DNA of 64,000 nucleotides, from the NCBI GenBank assembly GCA_019752575.1, contig JAIELW010000006.1:1-64000 (forward strand), read 5' to 3'. Shown piece after piece: positions 55,384-62,465 of this stretch (positions are counted from its first letter, which is position 1; each line of letters starts with the position of its first letter). Origin of the DNA: Xanthobacteraceae bacterium. GTDB lineage: Bacteria; Pseudomonadota; Alphaproteobacteria; Rhizobiales; Xanthobacteraceae. The position numbers and the translations under genes are program-made. The notes beneath the pieces are model-generated. The model was given only the letters and a program-made list of their open reading frames with translations. It ran no database searches and was not told the DNA's origin.

Positions 55384-55944
55384 TCAGAAAATTCTCCGCA
55401 GTGCCCTTTTTACTTCGTCAGGCACATTGATGTGCGGACGTTGATGCTGATGCGGTCCGCGCGGAGCGATTTGCTGTTGCTGCTGCTGCGGACCTTGCGG
55501 CTCGTTGTCCACGTTCCTCTGCCGTGATTCCGAGGGCTGCGACGGCTGTTGCTGCTGCTGCTGAGGTGGCGGCGTTTTCTGCACTTCTTTTGCCGGCGGC
55601 GGTGCGCTCACGTTGGTAGACGGCGCGGCGGCCGGTGTGCTGCCGCCACGGAATGCGCCGGTCAGGGCGGAAGCCCCGCCGACGAAAAGCAGGATGACGG
55701 CGGCATAGACGATGCCCGCCGCGAGTCCGGGCTTGTTGTTAAGCCCGATCTTGCCAAGCAGTTTCTCCATCCCGCCTATCAGCGCGCCGAACATCGTGCC
55801 GACGAACGCGAACGGCGATGCGCGCTTCGCTTCGACGGCGGTCTTGTCTTTCTTCGCCGCCGGGACCCATCCGCATTGCGGGCATTTGTCCTGCGCGTCG
55901 ATATCGAACACATGGCCTTCGATGCAGCGGATCATTTTCGTCAT
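55384..55944 (-). CDS. zinc-ribbon membrane protein with Gln/Pro-rich tail
   Basis: 186-residue protein. Start at ATG 55942-55944 (MTKMIRCIEGHVFDIDAQDK), overlapping the upstream coiled-coil gene by 4 bases. The N-terminal zinc ribbon has CIEGHVFD and CPQCGWVPA (Cys/His and Cys-x2-Cys). One helix at about 76-98 (GLAAGIVYAAVILLFVGGAS) is followed by a Pro/Gln-rich segment with a run of six glutamines, repeated twice, and a basic end (HINVPDEVKRALRRIF). It is third in an operon with a proton-channel-type protein. Function unknown. Confidence 0.8.
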   Translation of the reverse strand: MTKMIRCIEGHVFDIDAQDKCPQCGWVPAAKKDKTAVEAKRASPFAFVGTMFGALIGGMEKLLGKIGLNNKPGLAAGIVYAAVILLFVGGASALTGAFRGGSTPAAAPSTNVSAPPPAKEVQKTPPPQQQQQQPSQPSESRQRNVDNEPQGPQQQQQQIAPRGPHQHQRPHINVPDEVKRALRRIF

Positions 55945-56909
55945 GGCGACACCTTTGCGGCGTTGGCGACCTGATCCTTCAGCCAAGCAAGGATCGGCGG
56001 GGAAGGTTCTTTGAAGTCGAATTCTCCGCTGGGTTGAATATTGATCTGGTAAGGGACTGCGGCGAACTCGTCTTTCGGAATCACGATCCGGATCGTGAAA
56101 GTAGACCTCACAACATTTTTGCTGAGAAACGCGGTCTGCATCGTAATATAGACGCTGCAATCCTGTTGCGTGCGCTTGAGCCGCAATCCTCGATACTGGC
56201 CGAGTTGTTCGGTGTCGTAACTCTGCTTTACGACGACGATATTGAATACACCCGGATCGGTAACATAGTAGAACGACGAGTTGTTGAAGCGCGCGTGCGT
56301 GCCCGGCGTAGCGTTGACGTTCGGATAGGTTCTCCGGAATTCGTGGTCGCTGAGCGAGGTCCCCTGACCCAGCGTCGCCCCGTCATTCAGCACATATTTG
56401 TCCTGCACATTGTTGGGGCGATTGAGATACATCTCCGGCACCACCAGACCGATGCGAAGCCGCGCATCCATGCAATCCCAGTTGATCAGGTGGCCCGTGA
56501 CGACGAATTTTTCGTTGGCGAGCTTCTTCTCCAGTTCCGCGATTTCCTGTTCCAGTGCTGCGTTTTCCTGTTCCAGCCGCTGCACCTGCGCGTTGAGCGC
56601 GTCGTTGTCGCGCCGAAGCTGCTCGATCAGTTTCTTCGCTTCTTCCAGCCGGCGGCGCATTTCTTCGAGGAGCTTCGCGATATCTTCCGGGGTCGCCTTC
56701 GCGATGACCTTGCGCAGAACTTCCGTCAGGTCCCGCTGCGTCTGCTCGACTTGCTGGGTGATCTGCTGCGCGGTCTGCTGGCCCAGCGGTTGCGACGAGT
56801 AATACTGCATGAACACGACCATGAGCACGAGGAACGCACCCATGGCCTTCGTCACCACCGCCATGAGCGAGATGTCGAGGACCTCGATCGAGCGGTTGGG
56901 GCGGCGCAT
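55941..56909 (-). CDS. coiled-coil membrane protein, MotB/ExbD-like N-terminus
   Basis: 322-residue protein. The first 35 residues (RSIEVLDISLMAVVTKAMGA, then FLVLMVVFMQYY) form one membrane helix with Asp12 at its cytosolic start, as in stator partners (MotB, ExbD, TolR) where an Asp carries protons. A long coiled coil follows (about 45-135, rich in LEEMRRRLEEAKKLIEQLRR-type heptads). The C-terminal domain (about 140-322) is beta-rich and periplasmic, with two cysteines (NWDCMDARLR and QQDCSVYI). No OmpA-like peptidoglycan-binding domain is present, unlike MotB or ZorB. It lies 10 bases after the ExbB-type gene. Confidence 0.8.
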   Translation of the reverse strand: MRRPNRSIEVLDISLMAVVTKAMGAFLVLMVVFMQYYSSQPLGQQTAQQITQQVEQTQRDLTEVLRKVIAKATPEDIAKLLEEMRRRLEEAKKLIEQLRRDNDALNAQVQRLEQENAALEQEIAELEKKLANEKFVVTGHLINWDCMDARLRIGLVVPEMYLNRPNNVQDKYVLNDGATLGQGTSLSDHEFRRTYPNVNATPGTHARFNNSSFYYVTDPGVFNIVVVKQSYDTEQLGQYRGLRLKRTQQDCSVYITMQTAFLSKNVVRSTFTIRIVIPKDEFAAVPYQINIQPSGEFDFKEPSPPILAWLKDQVANAAKVSP

Positions 56910-56919
56910 AACTCGAGAC

Positions 56920-57717
56920 CTATTTGCCGGTGTAGACGCGGTTGATCAGGTTCTGAAGGGTGTACTGCGCGGCGCGATTCAGCGCACCTTCCTCCCGCCG
57001 CTGCACGATGTTCTGGAGCAGCACCAGGATCGCGCTCAGGGTCAGCGCGATGATCGTGGTGTAGAACGACACTTTGAGGCCGGCCGCCACTTTTTCGATG
57101 TCGATCTTGTTGGCGCCGCCGGCAAGCCCTTCGAGCGAGATCGCGATGCCGATGACGGTTCCGATAAAGCCGGTGGTCGGGATGATCCACACCAGATAGC
57201 GGATGGTCTGATAGGCGAGGTCGAGCCGGTGCGTGATCAGCTCCAGCATGCTGGTGTAGATCGAGACCGCGTGTTCGAGCGACTTCGAGTTCGTCAGTTG
57301 CAGGATGGCTTCGTCGAGAAGCTGCGGCAGGAATGCGCCTTCCGGGGCTTCGAGCGCTGCGATCTTGCGGCGAATGGGTCCGAGCTCGTTGATGTTCAGA
57401 ACCTCGTCGCCCTCCGGCAGCAGTTCTTTATGGAGATAGGTCTCCTCGCGCTCGGCTGCCTTATAGCGGACCCAGATGTCGGCAATGCCGAACGCGAACA
57501 TGATGTAGAGCGCGTTCTGGATGCTGATGGGATAGATCCGGCCGAAAAAGGATTTCGCCGACCAGTCGAACAGAAATACCGCGACGTCGGATTCTTTCGG
57601 GAAGATCAGCGAGCCCGCGAGAATGAGCAGACAGGTCGCGCCGATCGCGATCAGATAGGGCGAGCCACTGAAGCGCGCATAAAAATTCTGGGGCGCCGAA
57701 GACACAGCAGTCGTCAT
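56920..57717 (-). CDS. MotA/TolQ/ExbB proton-channel family protein
   Basis: 265-residue inner-membrane protein of the MotA/TolQ/ExbB family, which forms proton-driven stator complexes. Helices at about 18-40 (SPYLIAIGATCLLILAGSLI), 62-82 (ISIQNALYIMFAFGIADIWV), 168-192 and 212-238. The family signature is IIPTTGFIGTVIGIAISLEG, followed by GLKVSFYTTIIALTLSAILV. A cytosolic helical region lies between helices 2 and 3. It is the first gene of a three-gene operon with a coiled-coil partner and a zinc-ribbon protein. The driven process is unknown. Confidence 0.9.
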   Translation of the reverse strand: MTTAVSSAPQNFYARFSGSPYLIAIGATCLLILAGSLIFPKESDVAVFLFDWSAKSFFGRIYPISIQNALYIMFAFGIADIWVRYKAAEREETYLHKELLPEGDEVLNINELGPIRRKIAALEAPEGAFLPQLLDEAILQLTNSKSLEHAVSIYTSMLELITHRLDLAYQTIRYLVWIIPTTGFIGTVIGIAISLEGLAGGANKIDIEKVAAGLKVSFYTTIIALTLSAILVLLQNIVQRREEGALNRAAQYTLQNLINRVYTGK

Positions 57718-57769
57718 CAGGATGTAATCCCCCGCCGCACGTAATTCGTTATTTCAATTAATTGGCTTC

Positions 57770-57797
57770 ACTATACTTCATGCGTTTCGGCGCTCAA
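57770..57797 (-). promoter_or_regulatory. sigma70-type promoter of the ExbB-type operon
   Basis: On the minus strand TTGAGC (57792-57797) and TATAGT (57770-57775) are separated by 16 bases. Transcription would begin near 57763, about 46 bases before the ATG at 57717, with GGGGGAT as ribosome site. Confidence 0.6.
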
Positions 57798-57921
57798 GCG
57801 CGAAGGACTGCCCGGAATTGCCCGGGAATCGCGCAATCTCGTTGCGCCCGCGCAAGCCGGGGATTCGCGTTGCCGGATTGTCATCTGGACAGCGCCAGTC
57901 TCGCTGCCTTATACGCACCCC

Positions 57922-58332
57922 ATGAAGACCTTTTTTCTCGGCATCCTGACCTGGTGGAATTCAGCGACCTGGGGCACGTTCTGGTGGACGTGGACCAACG
58001 GCGAACTCGTCGGTACGGACAGCCAGGGCAACCGCTATTACCGCACGCATGGCGGCAAAGTGGAGAAGGACTTTCAGTTCGAGCGCCGCTGGGTGATCTA
58101 TAACGGCCTCGCCGAGCCCTCGCGCGTCGGCCCCGACTGGCACGGCTGGTTGCATCACACCGTCGATACGCCGCCGACCGAGGACAACTACAAGCGCCGC
58201 GACTGGGAAAAGCCGCACCGCCCGAATTACACCGGCACGCCGAGCGCGTGGCGGCCGCGCGGTTCGACGCTGGCTTCCGGCAAGCGCCCGCAGGCGACCG
58301 GCGACTATAAGGCTTGGTCTCCGAACGATTGA
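57922..58332 (+). CDS. complex I accessory subunit NDUFA12 (B17.2) homologue
   Basis: 136-residue homologue of mitochondrial NDUFA12, an accessory subunit of NADH:ubiquinone oxidoreductase kept in Alphaproteobacteria. FFLGILTWWNSATWGTFWWT opens the protein, then GNRYYRTHGGKVEKDFQFER, RRWVIYNGLAEPSRVGPDWH and GWLHHTVDTPPTEDNYKRRD, the most conserved block. It has no membrane helix despite the aromatic start. The main complex I genes are not nearby, which is usual for this subunit. Confidence 0.93.
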   Translation: MKTFFLGILTWWNSATWGTFWWTWTNGELVGTDSQGNRYYRTHGGKVEKDFQFERRWVIYNGLAEPSRVGPDWHGWLHHTVDTPPTEDNYKRRDWEKPHRPNYTGTPSAWRPRGSTLASGKRPQATGDYKAWSPND

Positions 58333-58337
58333 CGCTT

Positions 58338-58456
58338 TGTCATTCCGGGACGATGCGAAGCATCGGACCCGGAATCCAGTGCTACATTCTCAGGACTGTA
58401 TTTTTTGCCGCCCTGGATTCCGGGTTCGCTCGCTTTGCTCGCGCCCCGGAATGACA
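58338..58456. repeat. palindromic repeat, TCATTCCGGG family
   Basis: TGTCATTCCGGGACGATGCG with CATCGGACCCGGAATCCAG on the left mirrors CTGGATTCCGGGTTCGCTCG and GCCCCGGAATGACA on the right, around a T-rich centre (GTATTTTTTGCC). The left half matches the sequence inserted in nrdJ at 51700-51750. It lies between the NDUFA12 and OsmC genes. Confidence 0.8.
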
Positions 58457-58471
58457 GATAACAGATAGAAG

Positions 58472-58942
58472 ATGCCCAACCAAAAATATAAAACATTCCT
58501 GCATTGGTCCGCCGAAGGCGGGGAGGGCACGAAAAGCTACCGCTCGTTCGCGCGAACGCACACAATCACCGCGAAGACGAAAAGCGGTGCGGAAAAGCCC
58601 GCGATCATCGCGACTTCCGCGTTTCATTCGCTCGATCATTACAATCCCGACGAGATGCTGCTCGCCTCGCTCTCCTCGTGCCACATGCTCTGGTATCTGC
58701 ACTTGTGCTCGGAGAACGGCGTCGTGGTCGTCGACTACCGCGATGAGGCGGAAATCGTCCTGAAGCTCGACGCCAAGGGCGAGGGCAAGGCCGAGCGTGC
58801 GACGCTGCATCCGCGCGTGACGATTTCATCGGGTAATCCTTCAGTTGCGCGTGCCCTGCACAAAGACGCGCATGGCAAATGCTTCATCGCGAACTCGGTG
58901 AATTTCCCAGTCGAATGCGAGCCGGAAATTGTTTCCAGTTAA
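58472..58942 (+). CDS. OsmC family peroxiredoxin-like protein
   Basis: 156-residue OsmC/Ohr-superfamily protein; members use two cysteines to reduce organic hydroperoxides. The first catalytic cysteine is in LLASLSSCHMLWYLHLC, near residues 66-77. The usual second cysteine of Ohr/OsmC sits in that helix or the later VHKDAHGKCFIANS region (C131 or so). The start PNQKYKTFLHWSAEGG and the central RVTISSGNPSVARALHKDAH fit the family. Exact type (OsmC, Ohr or YhfA) is not settled. Confidence 0.85.
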   Translation: MPNQKYKTFLHWSAEGGEGTKSYRSFARTHTITAKTKSGAEKPAIIATSAFHSLDHYNPDEMLLASLSSCHMLWYLHLCSENGVVVVDYRDEAEIVLKLDAKGEGKAERATLHPRVTISSGNPSVARALHKDAHGKCFIANSVNFPVECEPEIVSS

Positions 58943-58945
58943 TTC

Positions 58946-59074
58946 TCGTCATGCCCGGCCTCTCAAGTCGGCTTTAGCCGACTTGAGCATTTAAATGCCG
59001 GGCATTCACGCCTTCTCAGATTATCAGCGCTGTAAAGACGTGGATGGCCGGGACAAGCCCGGCCATGACGAAAA
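58946..59074. repeat. composite palindromic repeat with nested module
   Basis: ATGCCCGGC (58951-58959) and GCCGGGCAT (58997-59005) enclose AAGTCGGCTTTAGCCGACTT (58965-58984) plus a GCATTTAAATGC linker. It then continues with the standard right arm GGATGGCCGGGACAAGCCCG. It lies between convergent OsmC and CDF genes. Confidence 0.82.
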
Positions 59075-59077
59075 GAA

Positions 59078-59965
59078 TCACAGCACCACGATCCCCGAGT
59101 GCTTCGCCTTGTCGTCGGGCTCGACGTGGATCGAGATCAGCGCGTCGGTCACTTCCGCCTGGATCGCGCGCTCGAGCCGGTCGCAGATGTCGTGCGCTTC
59201 GGTGACCGACATCGAGCCTTTCACGACCAGATGAAACTCGACGAAAGTCATCGGCCCGGCCTGCCGCGTGCGCAGGTCGTGCGCCTCGATGGCGCCGTCG
59301 GCATTCTTCGCGATCGCCGCGCGGAGGCGCGTCAGCGTTTCTTCGGGCAGCGCTTCGTCGAGCAAGCCGCCCGCGGAACCTCTCAGCATGCGCCATCCGG
59401 CCCAGAGAATGTTGAGCGCAACGAACGCGGCCAGAATCGGATCGAGGATCGCGATGCCGGTGGTGGCGGCGAGCGCAATACCGATAAAGACGCCGATGGA
59501 AGTAAAAACATCCGTGAGCAGGTGGTAGCCGTCTGCGGCGAGCGCCGCGGATTTCCGCGCCCGCCCGAAGCGGATCAGCACGGCGCACCAGATCGCGTTG
59601 ATCGCGGTGGCGATACCGTTGAGCGCGAGACCGTGCCAGGGCGCCGCGATCAGGCGCGGCGTCTGATAGGCGTCCCAGGCTTCGCGCAAAATCGCGAGTG
59701 CTGCGATCACGATCAGCACGCCCTCGACGACGGCGGAAACATATTCCGCCTTATGATGCCCGTAGGGATGCTCCTTGTCGGCGGGTTGCGCGGCGAAGCG
59801 CACCGCGATCAGTGCGACGATCGCGGTCACGACATTGACGACGCTCTCGATCGCGTCCGAGAGCAGCGCGACGCTGCCGGTGAGGTGATAGGCGAGATAC
59901 TTCAGCGCGAGGACAGCGACGCCGACCGCGATGCTCACGGCTGCGAGTGTTTCGACGCGTTTCAT
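59078..59965 (-). CDS. cation diffusion facilitator (CDF) metal exporter
   Basis: Inner-membrane CDF exporter that expels Zn2+ or other divalent metals in exchange for protons. Start at ATG 59963-59965 (MKRVETLAAVSIAVGVAVLA). The 295 residues show six helices. Metal-site motifs are LLSDAIESVVNVV in helix 2 and DGYHLLTDVFTSIG in helix 5 (His-x3-Asp), with KEHPYGHHKAEYV in the loop. The C-terminal cytosolic domain begins near residue 205. It is divergent from a His-rich outer-membrane protein and a zinc-binding protein gene; the 170-base gap holds two TGATA-type operators. Confidence 0.93.
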   Translation of the reverse strand: MKRVETLAAVSIAVGVAVLALKYLAYHLTGSVALLSDAIESVVNVVTAIVALIAVRFAAQPADKEHPYGHHKAEYVSAVVEGVLIVIAALAILREAWDAYQTPRLIAAPWHGLALNGIATAINAIWCAVLIRFGRARKSAALAADGYHLLTDVFTSIGVFIGIALAATTGIAILDPILAAFVALNILWAGWRMLRGSAGGLLDEALPEETLTRLRAAIAKNADGAIEAHDLRTRQAGPMTFVEFHLVVKGSMSVTEAHDICDRLERAIQAEVTDALISIHVEPDDKAKHSGIVVL

Positions 59966-60075
59966 GGATTGCGGTCTCGCGAAAGCCCGGCGAGGGTCTA
60001 GGCGCTGCCAGCGCTTCGCGCAAGTTGCTGAACTCAAATGCAAATCAGTTGCATATGCGATGCGCTGGATACCGC

Positions 60076-60103
60076 TTGACCGCATAATGATATATTGTAT
60101 CAA
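60076..60103 (+). promoter_or_regulatory. promoter of the zinc locus
   Basis: TTGACC at 60076-60081 and TATCAA at 60098-60103 are 16 bases apart. The first TGATA palindrome overlaps the spacer and the -10, as expected for a repressor site. Transcription would start near 60110, with the start GTG at 60136. Confidence 0.45.
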
Positions 60104-60121
60104 TACTGATATAAGGTATCA
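60088..60121. promoter_or_regulatory. two tandem TGATA-N5-TATCA operators
   Basis: TGATATATTGTATCA (60088-60102) and TGATATAAGGTATCA (60107-60121) are both 15-bp inverted repeats with perfect 5-bp arms, spaced 4 bases apart (19-bp period). They lie in the promoter of the His-rich outer-membrane protein/zinc-binding protein operon and next to the divergent CDF gene. A Zur- or ArsR-type metal sensor is the likely ligand; the protein is not in this window. Confidence 0.6.
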
Positions 60122-60135
60122 AAATCGGGGCGGGC

Positions 60136-61173
60136 GTGAAATACGGGGTGTTGGCTGCAAGCATGCTGGCGGTATGCGGAACGATTGTGGGCGAGGCTGC
60201 GGCGCAAGCGCAGCCGTTCGGCCAGGAAACCGTGCAGACGCGCCCGCCGCGCTATCAGCGCGCGCCGAACCCCGCATACCGGCACAATCATTCGCACGCT
60301 CACGCGCACCCGCATAACGATGGGCGGGTGCACGATCATCAAGATCGTCATCCGGAAGATCGCCACTTCGGCCATGCGCACGGAATCGAAACGGAATTTC
60401 TGTTCGGGTTCATCGCTGGTTCCGACACGCACCATCGCGGAGAGAAGACGGCGTCGATCGAAATCGTCGGCCGTATCGGAAAACGCGACGGGCGCTACGA
60501 AGCCTTCAGCAAGAAACTGGAATTCGTGTATGGCATCGCCGACAGTTTCAACGCGGCCATCAGCGTCTCGGCTGCGCGGCACCGCATTGTTGGCGTCACC
60601 GGCTTCGATGATGTCAACAACGGCCTCGCCTTCAACGGCATTGGCGGCGAGTTTCGCTGGAATCTTGCGAAGCGCACGGCGAATGGAATTGGCGTGACGT
60701 TGCATTTCGAGCCCGTCATCCAGCGCCATAACGAGTTAAGCGGCCTGCGCGGCAGAAAATACGGCGCGGAAAACAAGCTGATTTTCGATACCGAACTTCT
60801 GAAAGATCGGCTGTTTGCCGCTTTCAACCTTCAATACGAAGTCGAGCGTGTGCTTGAGGCGGGCGGGACCGAGTGGGAAAAAGGCTCGAAACTAGGCTTG
60901 GCATTCGCGCTCACCGGCCGCGTCGCGCCGAACCTCTATCTCGGTTTCAACGCGCAATATCAGCGCGCTTACGAGGGGCTGCTGTTCGGCGAGTTCACTG
61001 GCGAAGCGCTCTATCTCGGGCCGACTTTGTTCGCGAAGATCGGCGACAATGGTTTTCTGTCGCTGGCGTGGAATCGTCAGGTCTGGGGCGAGGAGGCCGG
61101 CGGCATTGCTCGTCTCGATCTTGCCAATTTCGAACGCGATCTGTTTCGTATGAAAGCGGGCATCGAGTTTTGA
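60136..61173 (+). CDS. His-rich outer-membrane beta-barrel protein, probable zinc-related
   Basis: 345-residue exported protein, start GTG 60136 (MKYGVLAASMLAVCGTIVGE). After the signal peptide (cleaved near EAAAQAQ) comes a His-rich stretch of about residues 50-82 (HNHSHAHAHPHNDGRVHDHQ and DRHPEDRHFGHAHG) that should bind zinc. The remainder shows repeated aromatic/Gly amphipathic strands (GLAFALTGRVAPNLYLGFNA, EALYLGPTLFAKIGDNGFLS) and ends in phenylalanine (MKAGIEF), as outer-membrane barrels do. It overlaps in operon with the zinc-binding protein gene, whose ribosome site lies over its stop. A role in zinc uptake through the outer membrane is inferred. Confidence 0.8.
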   Translation: MKYGVLAASMLAVCGTIVGEAAAQAQPFGQETVQTRPPRYQRAPNPAYRHNHSHAHAHPHNDGRVHDHQDRHPEDRHFGHAHGIETEFLFGFIAGSDTHHRGEKTASIEIVGRIGKRDGRYEAFSKKLEFVYGIADSFNAAISVSAARHRIVGVTGFDDVNNGLAFNGIGGEFRWNLAKRTANGIGVTLHFEPVIQRHNELSGLRGRKYGAENKLIFDTELLKDRLFAAFNLQYEVERVLEAGGTEWEKGSKLGLAFALTGRVAPNLYLGFNAQYQRAYEGLLFGEFTGEALYLGPTLFAKIGDNGFLSLAWNRQVWGEEAGGIARLDLANFERDLFRMKAGIEF

Positions 61174-61184
61174 GGAGTATGCAC

Positions 61185-62195
61185 ATGCAACCCAACGGCC
61201 GCCGCGATGCGCCCCCACCCGCTCGCTTCGCTCGCCTCCCTCCCCCGCATGCGGGGGAGGGATGGGGTGGGGGAGTTCTTCGCACATGTACGGCGCTTGT
61301 GTTCGTTTTTGTTGCATCGCTTACCTTGGCAACCCATGCGCAGGCACAAGAAAAAAAAGTAAAAGTGCTCGCGAGCTTCTCCATCCTCGGCGATCTCGTG
61401 CGCGAGGTCGGCGGCGACCGCGTGGAAGTTTCGACGCTGGTCGGCCCGAACACCGATATGCACGGCTTCCAGCCGTCGCCCGCGCACGCCAAAGCGGTGG
61501 CCGCTGCGCAGCTCGTCGTCATCAACGGCTTGGGCCTCGAAGGCTGGGCGGATCGCTTGGTCAAAAGCGCGAAGTATAAAGGCGCGCGGCTGGTCGCGAC
61601 CAAAGGCGTGAAGGCGCTGACCGCGGAGACCGAAGGCCACGGCCACAACCACAAACACAAGCACAGCGACCGCTACGATCCGCATGCCTGGCAGGAAGTC
61701 GCGAACGTAAAAATCTATGTGACCAATATCCGCGACGCGCTCTCCGCGGTCGATCCGGCGGGCAAAGAGACTTACGCGAAGAACGCGGCCGCCTATCTCC
61801 AGAAGCTCGAAGCGCTGGAAGCCGAGATCAAGCGGCTATTCGCGGGCCTGAGCCAGAAGGAGCGCCGCGCCATCACCTCGCACGACGCCTTCCATTATTT
61901 CGGCGACGCTTACGGGATCGAGTTTCTCGCGGCCCAAGGCGCCGGCGGCGAGACACAGCCGAGTGCGCGCGACGTCGCGCGGCTCATCCAGCAGATCAAG
62001 AAGGAAGGCGTCAAAGCGGTGTTCGTCGAGAACATCTCGAACCCGCGCATCATCGAGCAGATTGCGAAGGAGACCGGCGCGAAGGTCGGCGGTACGCTTT
62101 ATTCGGATGCGCTCTCCGAAACGAATGGCCCTGCCGCGACTTATCTCGACATGATCCGCCACAACGCGAAGACGATCGCGGCGGCGTTGAAGTAA
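61185..62195 (+). CDS. zinc ABC transporter substrate-binding protein (ZnuA-like)
   Basis: Periplasmic metal-binding protein of the ZnuA/TroA family that delivers Zn2+ to an ABC importer. Start chosen at ATG 61185 (seven bases after GAGGAG); ATG 61179 is two codons earlier. Residues 9-30 (PPPARFARLPPPHAGEGWGG) are encoded by an intergenic-type repeat. The hydrophobic signal core CTALVFVFVASLTLATHAQA follows. The mature domain has the first metal His in NTDMHGFQPSPAHAKAV, a His-rich loop EGHGHNHKHKHSDRYDPHAW, ITSHDAFHYFGDAYGIEFLA and a final Asp/Glu region. No permease or ATPase gene (znuB, znuC) is adjacent. Confidence 0.9.
   Translation: MQPNGRRDAPPPARFARLPPPHAGEGWGGGVLRTCTALVFVFVASLTLATHAQAQEKKVKVLASFSILGDLVREVGGDRVEVSTLVGPNTDMHGFQPSPAHAKAVAAAQLVVINGLGLEGWADRLVKSAKYKGARLVATKGVKALTAETEGHGHNHKHKHSDRYDPHAWQEVANVKIYVTNIRDALSAVDPAGKETYAKNAAAYLQKLEALEAEIKRLFAGLSQKERRAITSHDAFHYFGDAYGIEFLAAQGAGGETQPSARDVARLIQQIKKEGVKAVFVENISNPRIIEQIAKETGAKVGGTLYSDALSETNGPAATYLDMIRHNAKTIAAALK
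61212..61274. repeat. palindromic repeat inside the zinc-binding protein gene
   Basis: CCCCCACCCGCTCGCTTCGC and CTCCCTCCCCCGCATGCGGG pair with the right-hand GGGGGAGGGATGGGGTGGGG. This is the same family as 23727, 28859 and the nrdJ insert. It is read in frame as residues 9-30 of the precursor, before the signal core. Confidence 0.82.
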
Positions 62196-62203
62196 TCAAG
62201 AAA

Positions 62204-62313
62204 CACCTCTCCCCAACGGGGAGAGGTCGCGCCGTAAGGCGCGGGTGAGGGGATCGATCTTCGTTGATTCAGTAGCCCCTCACCCCAACCCTCTCCCCAG
62301 CGGGGAGAGGGAG
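62204..62313. repeat. palindromic repeat, CTCTCCCC family
   Basis: Left stem CACCTCTCCCCAACGGGGAG and right stem CTCTCCCCAGCGGGGAGAGG bracket GCGGGTGAGGGG and CCCCTCACCCC. It follows the zinc-binding protein stop by 8 bases and may help end its transcript. Confidence 0.75.
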
Positions 62314-62356
62314 TAGGGCTTAGCGCCACTGCGTCGGCGCTGGGGTGAAATAATAC

Positions 62357-62450
62357 TCGTCATGCCCGGCCTTGTGCCGGGCATCCACGCCTTCCAAACT
62401 TCCAATTCTGCTAAGACGTGGATGGCCGGGACAAGCCCGGCCATGACGAA
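62357..62450. repeat. intergenic palindromic repeat, GTCAT...ATGAC family
   Basis: TCGTCATGCCCGGCCTTGTG and GGGACAAGCCCGGCCATGAC are the outer arms, with CCACGCCTT and AAGACGTGG as inner arms. It lies downstream of the L,D-transpeptidase stop (62466, minus). Confidence 0.8.
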
Positions 62451-62465
62451 AATATTTTTGTGCTG

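Noticed and set aside
55941-57717. Zorya-type anti-phage system
   Set aside because: The MotA-like subunit lacks the long ZorA tail, the partner has no OmpA domain as in ZorB, and no ZorC, ZorD or ZorE gene is near.
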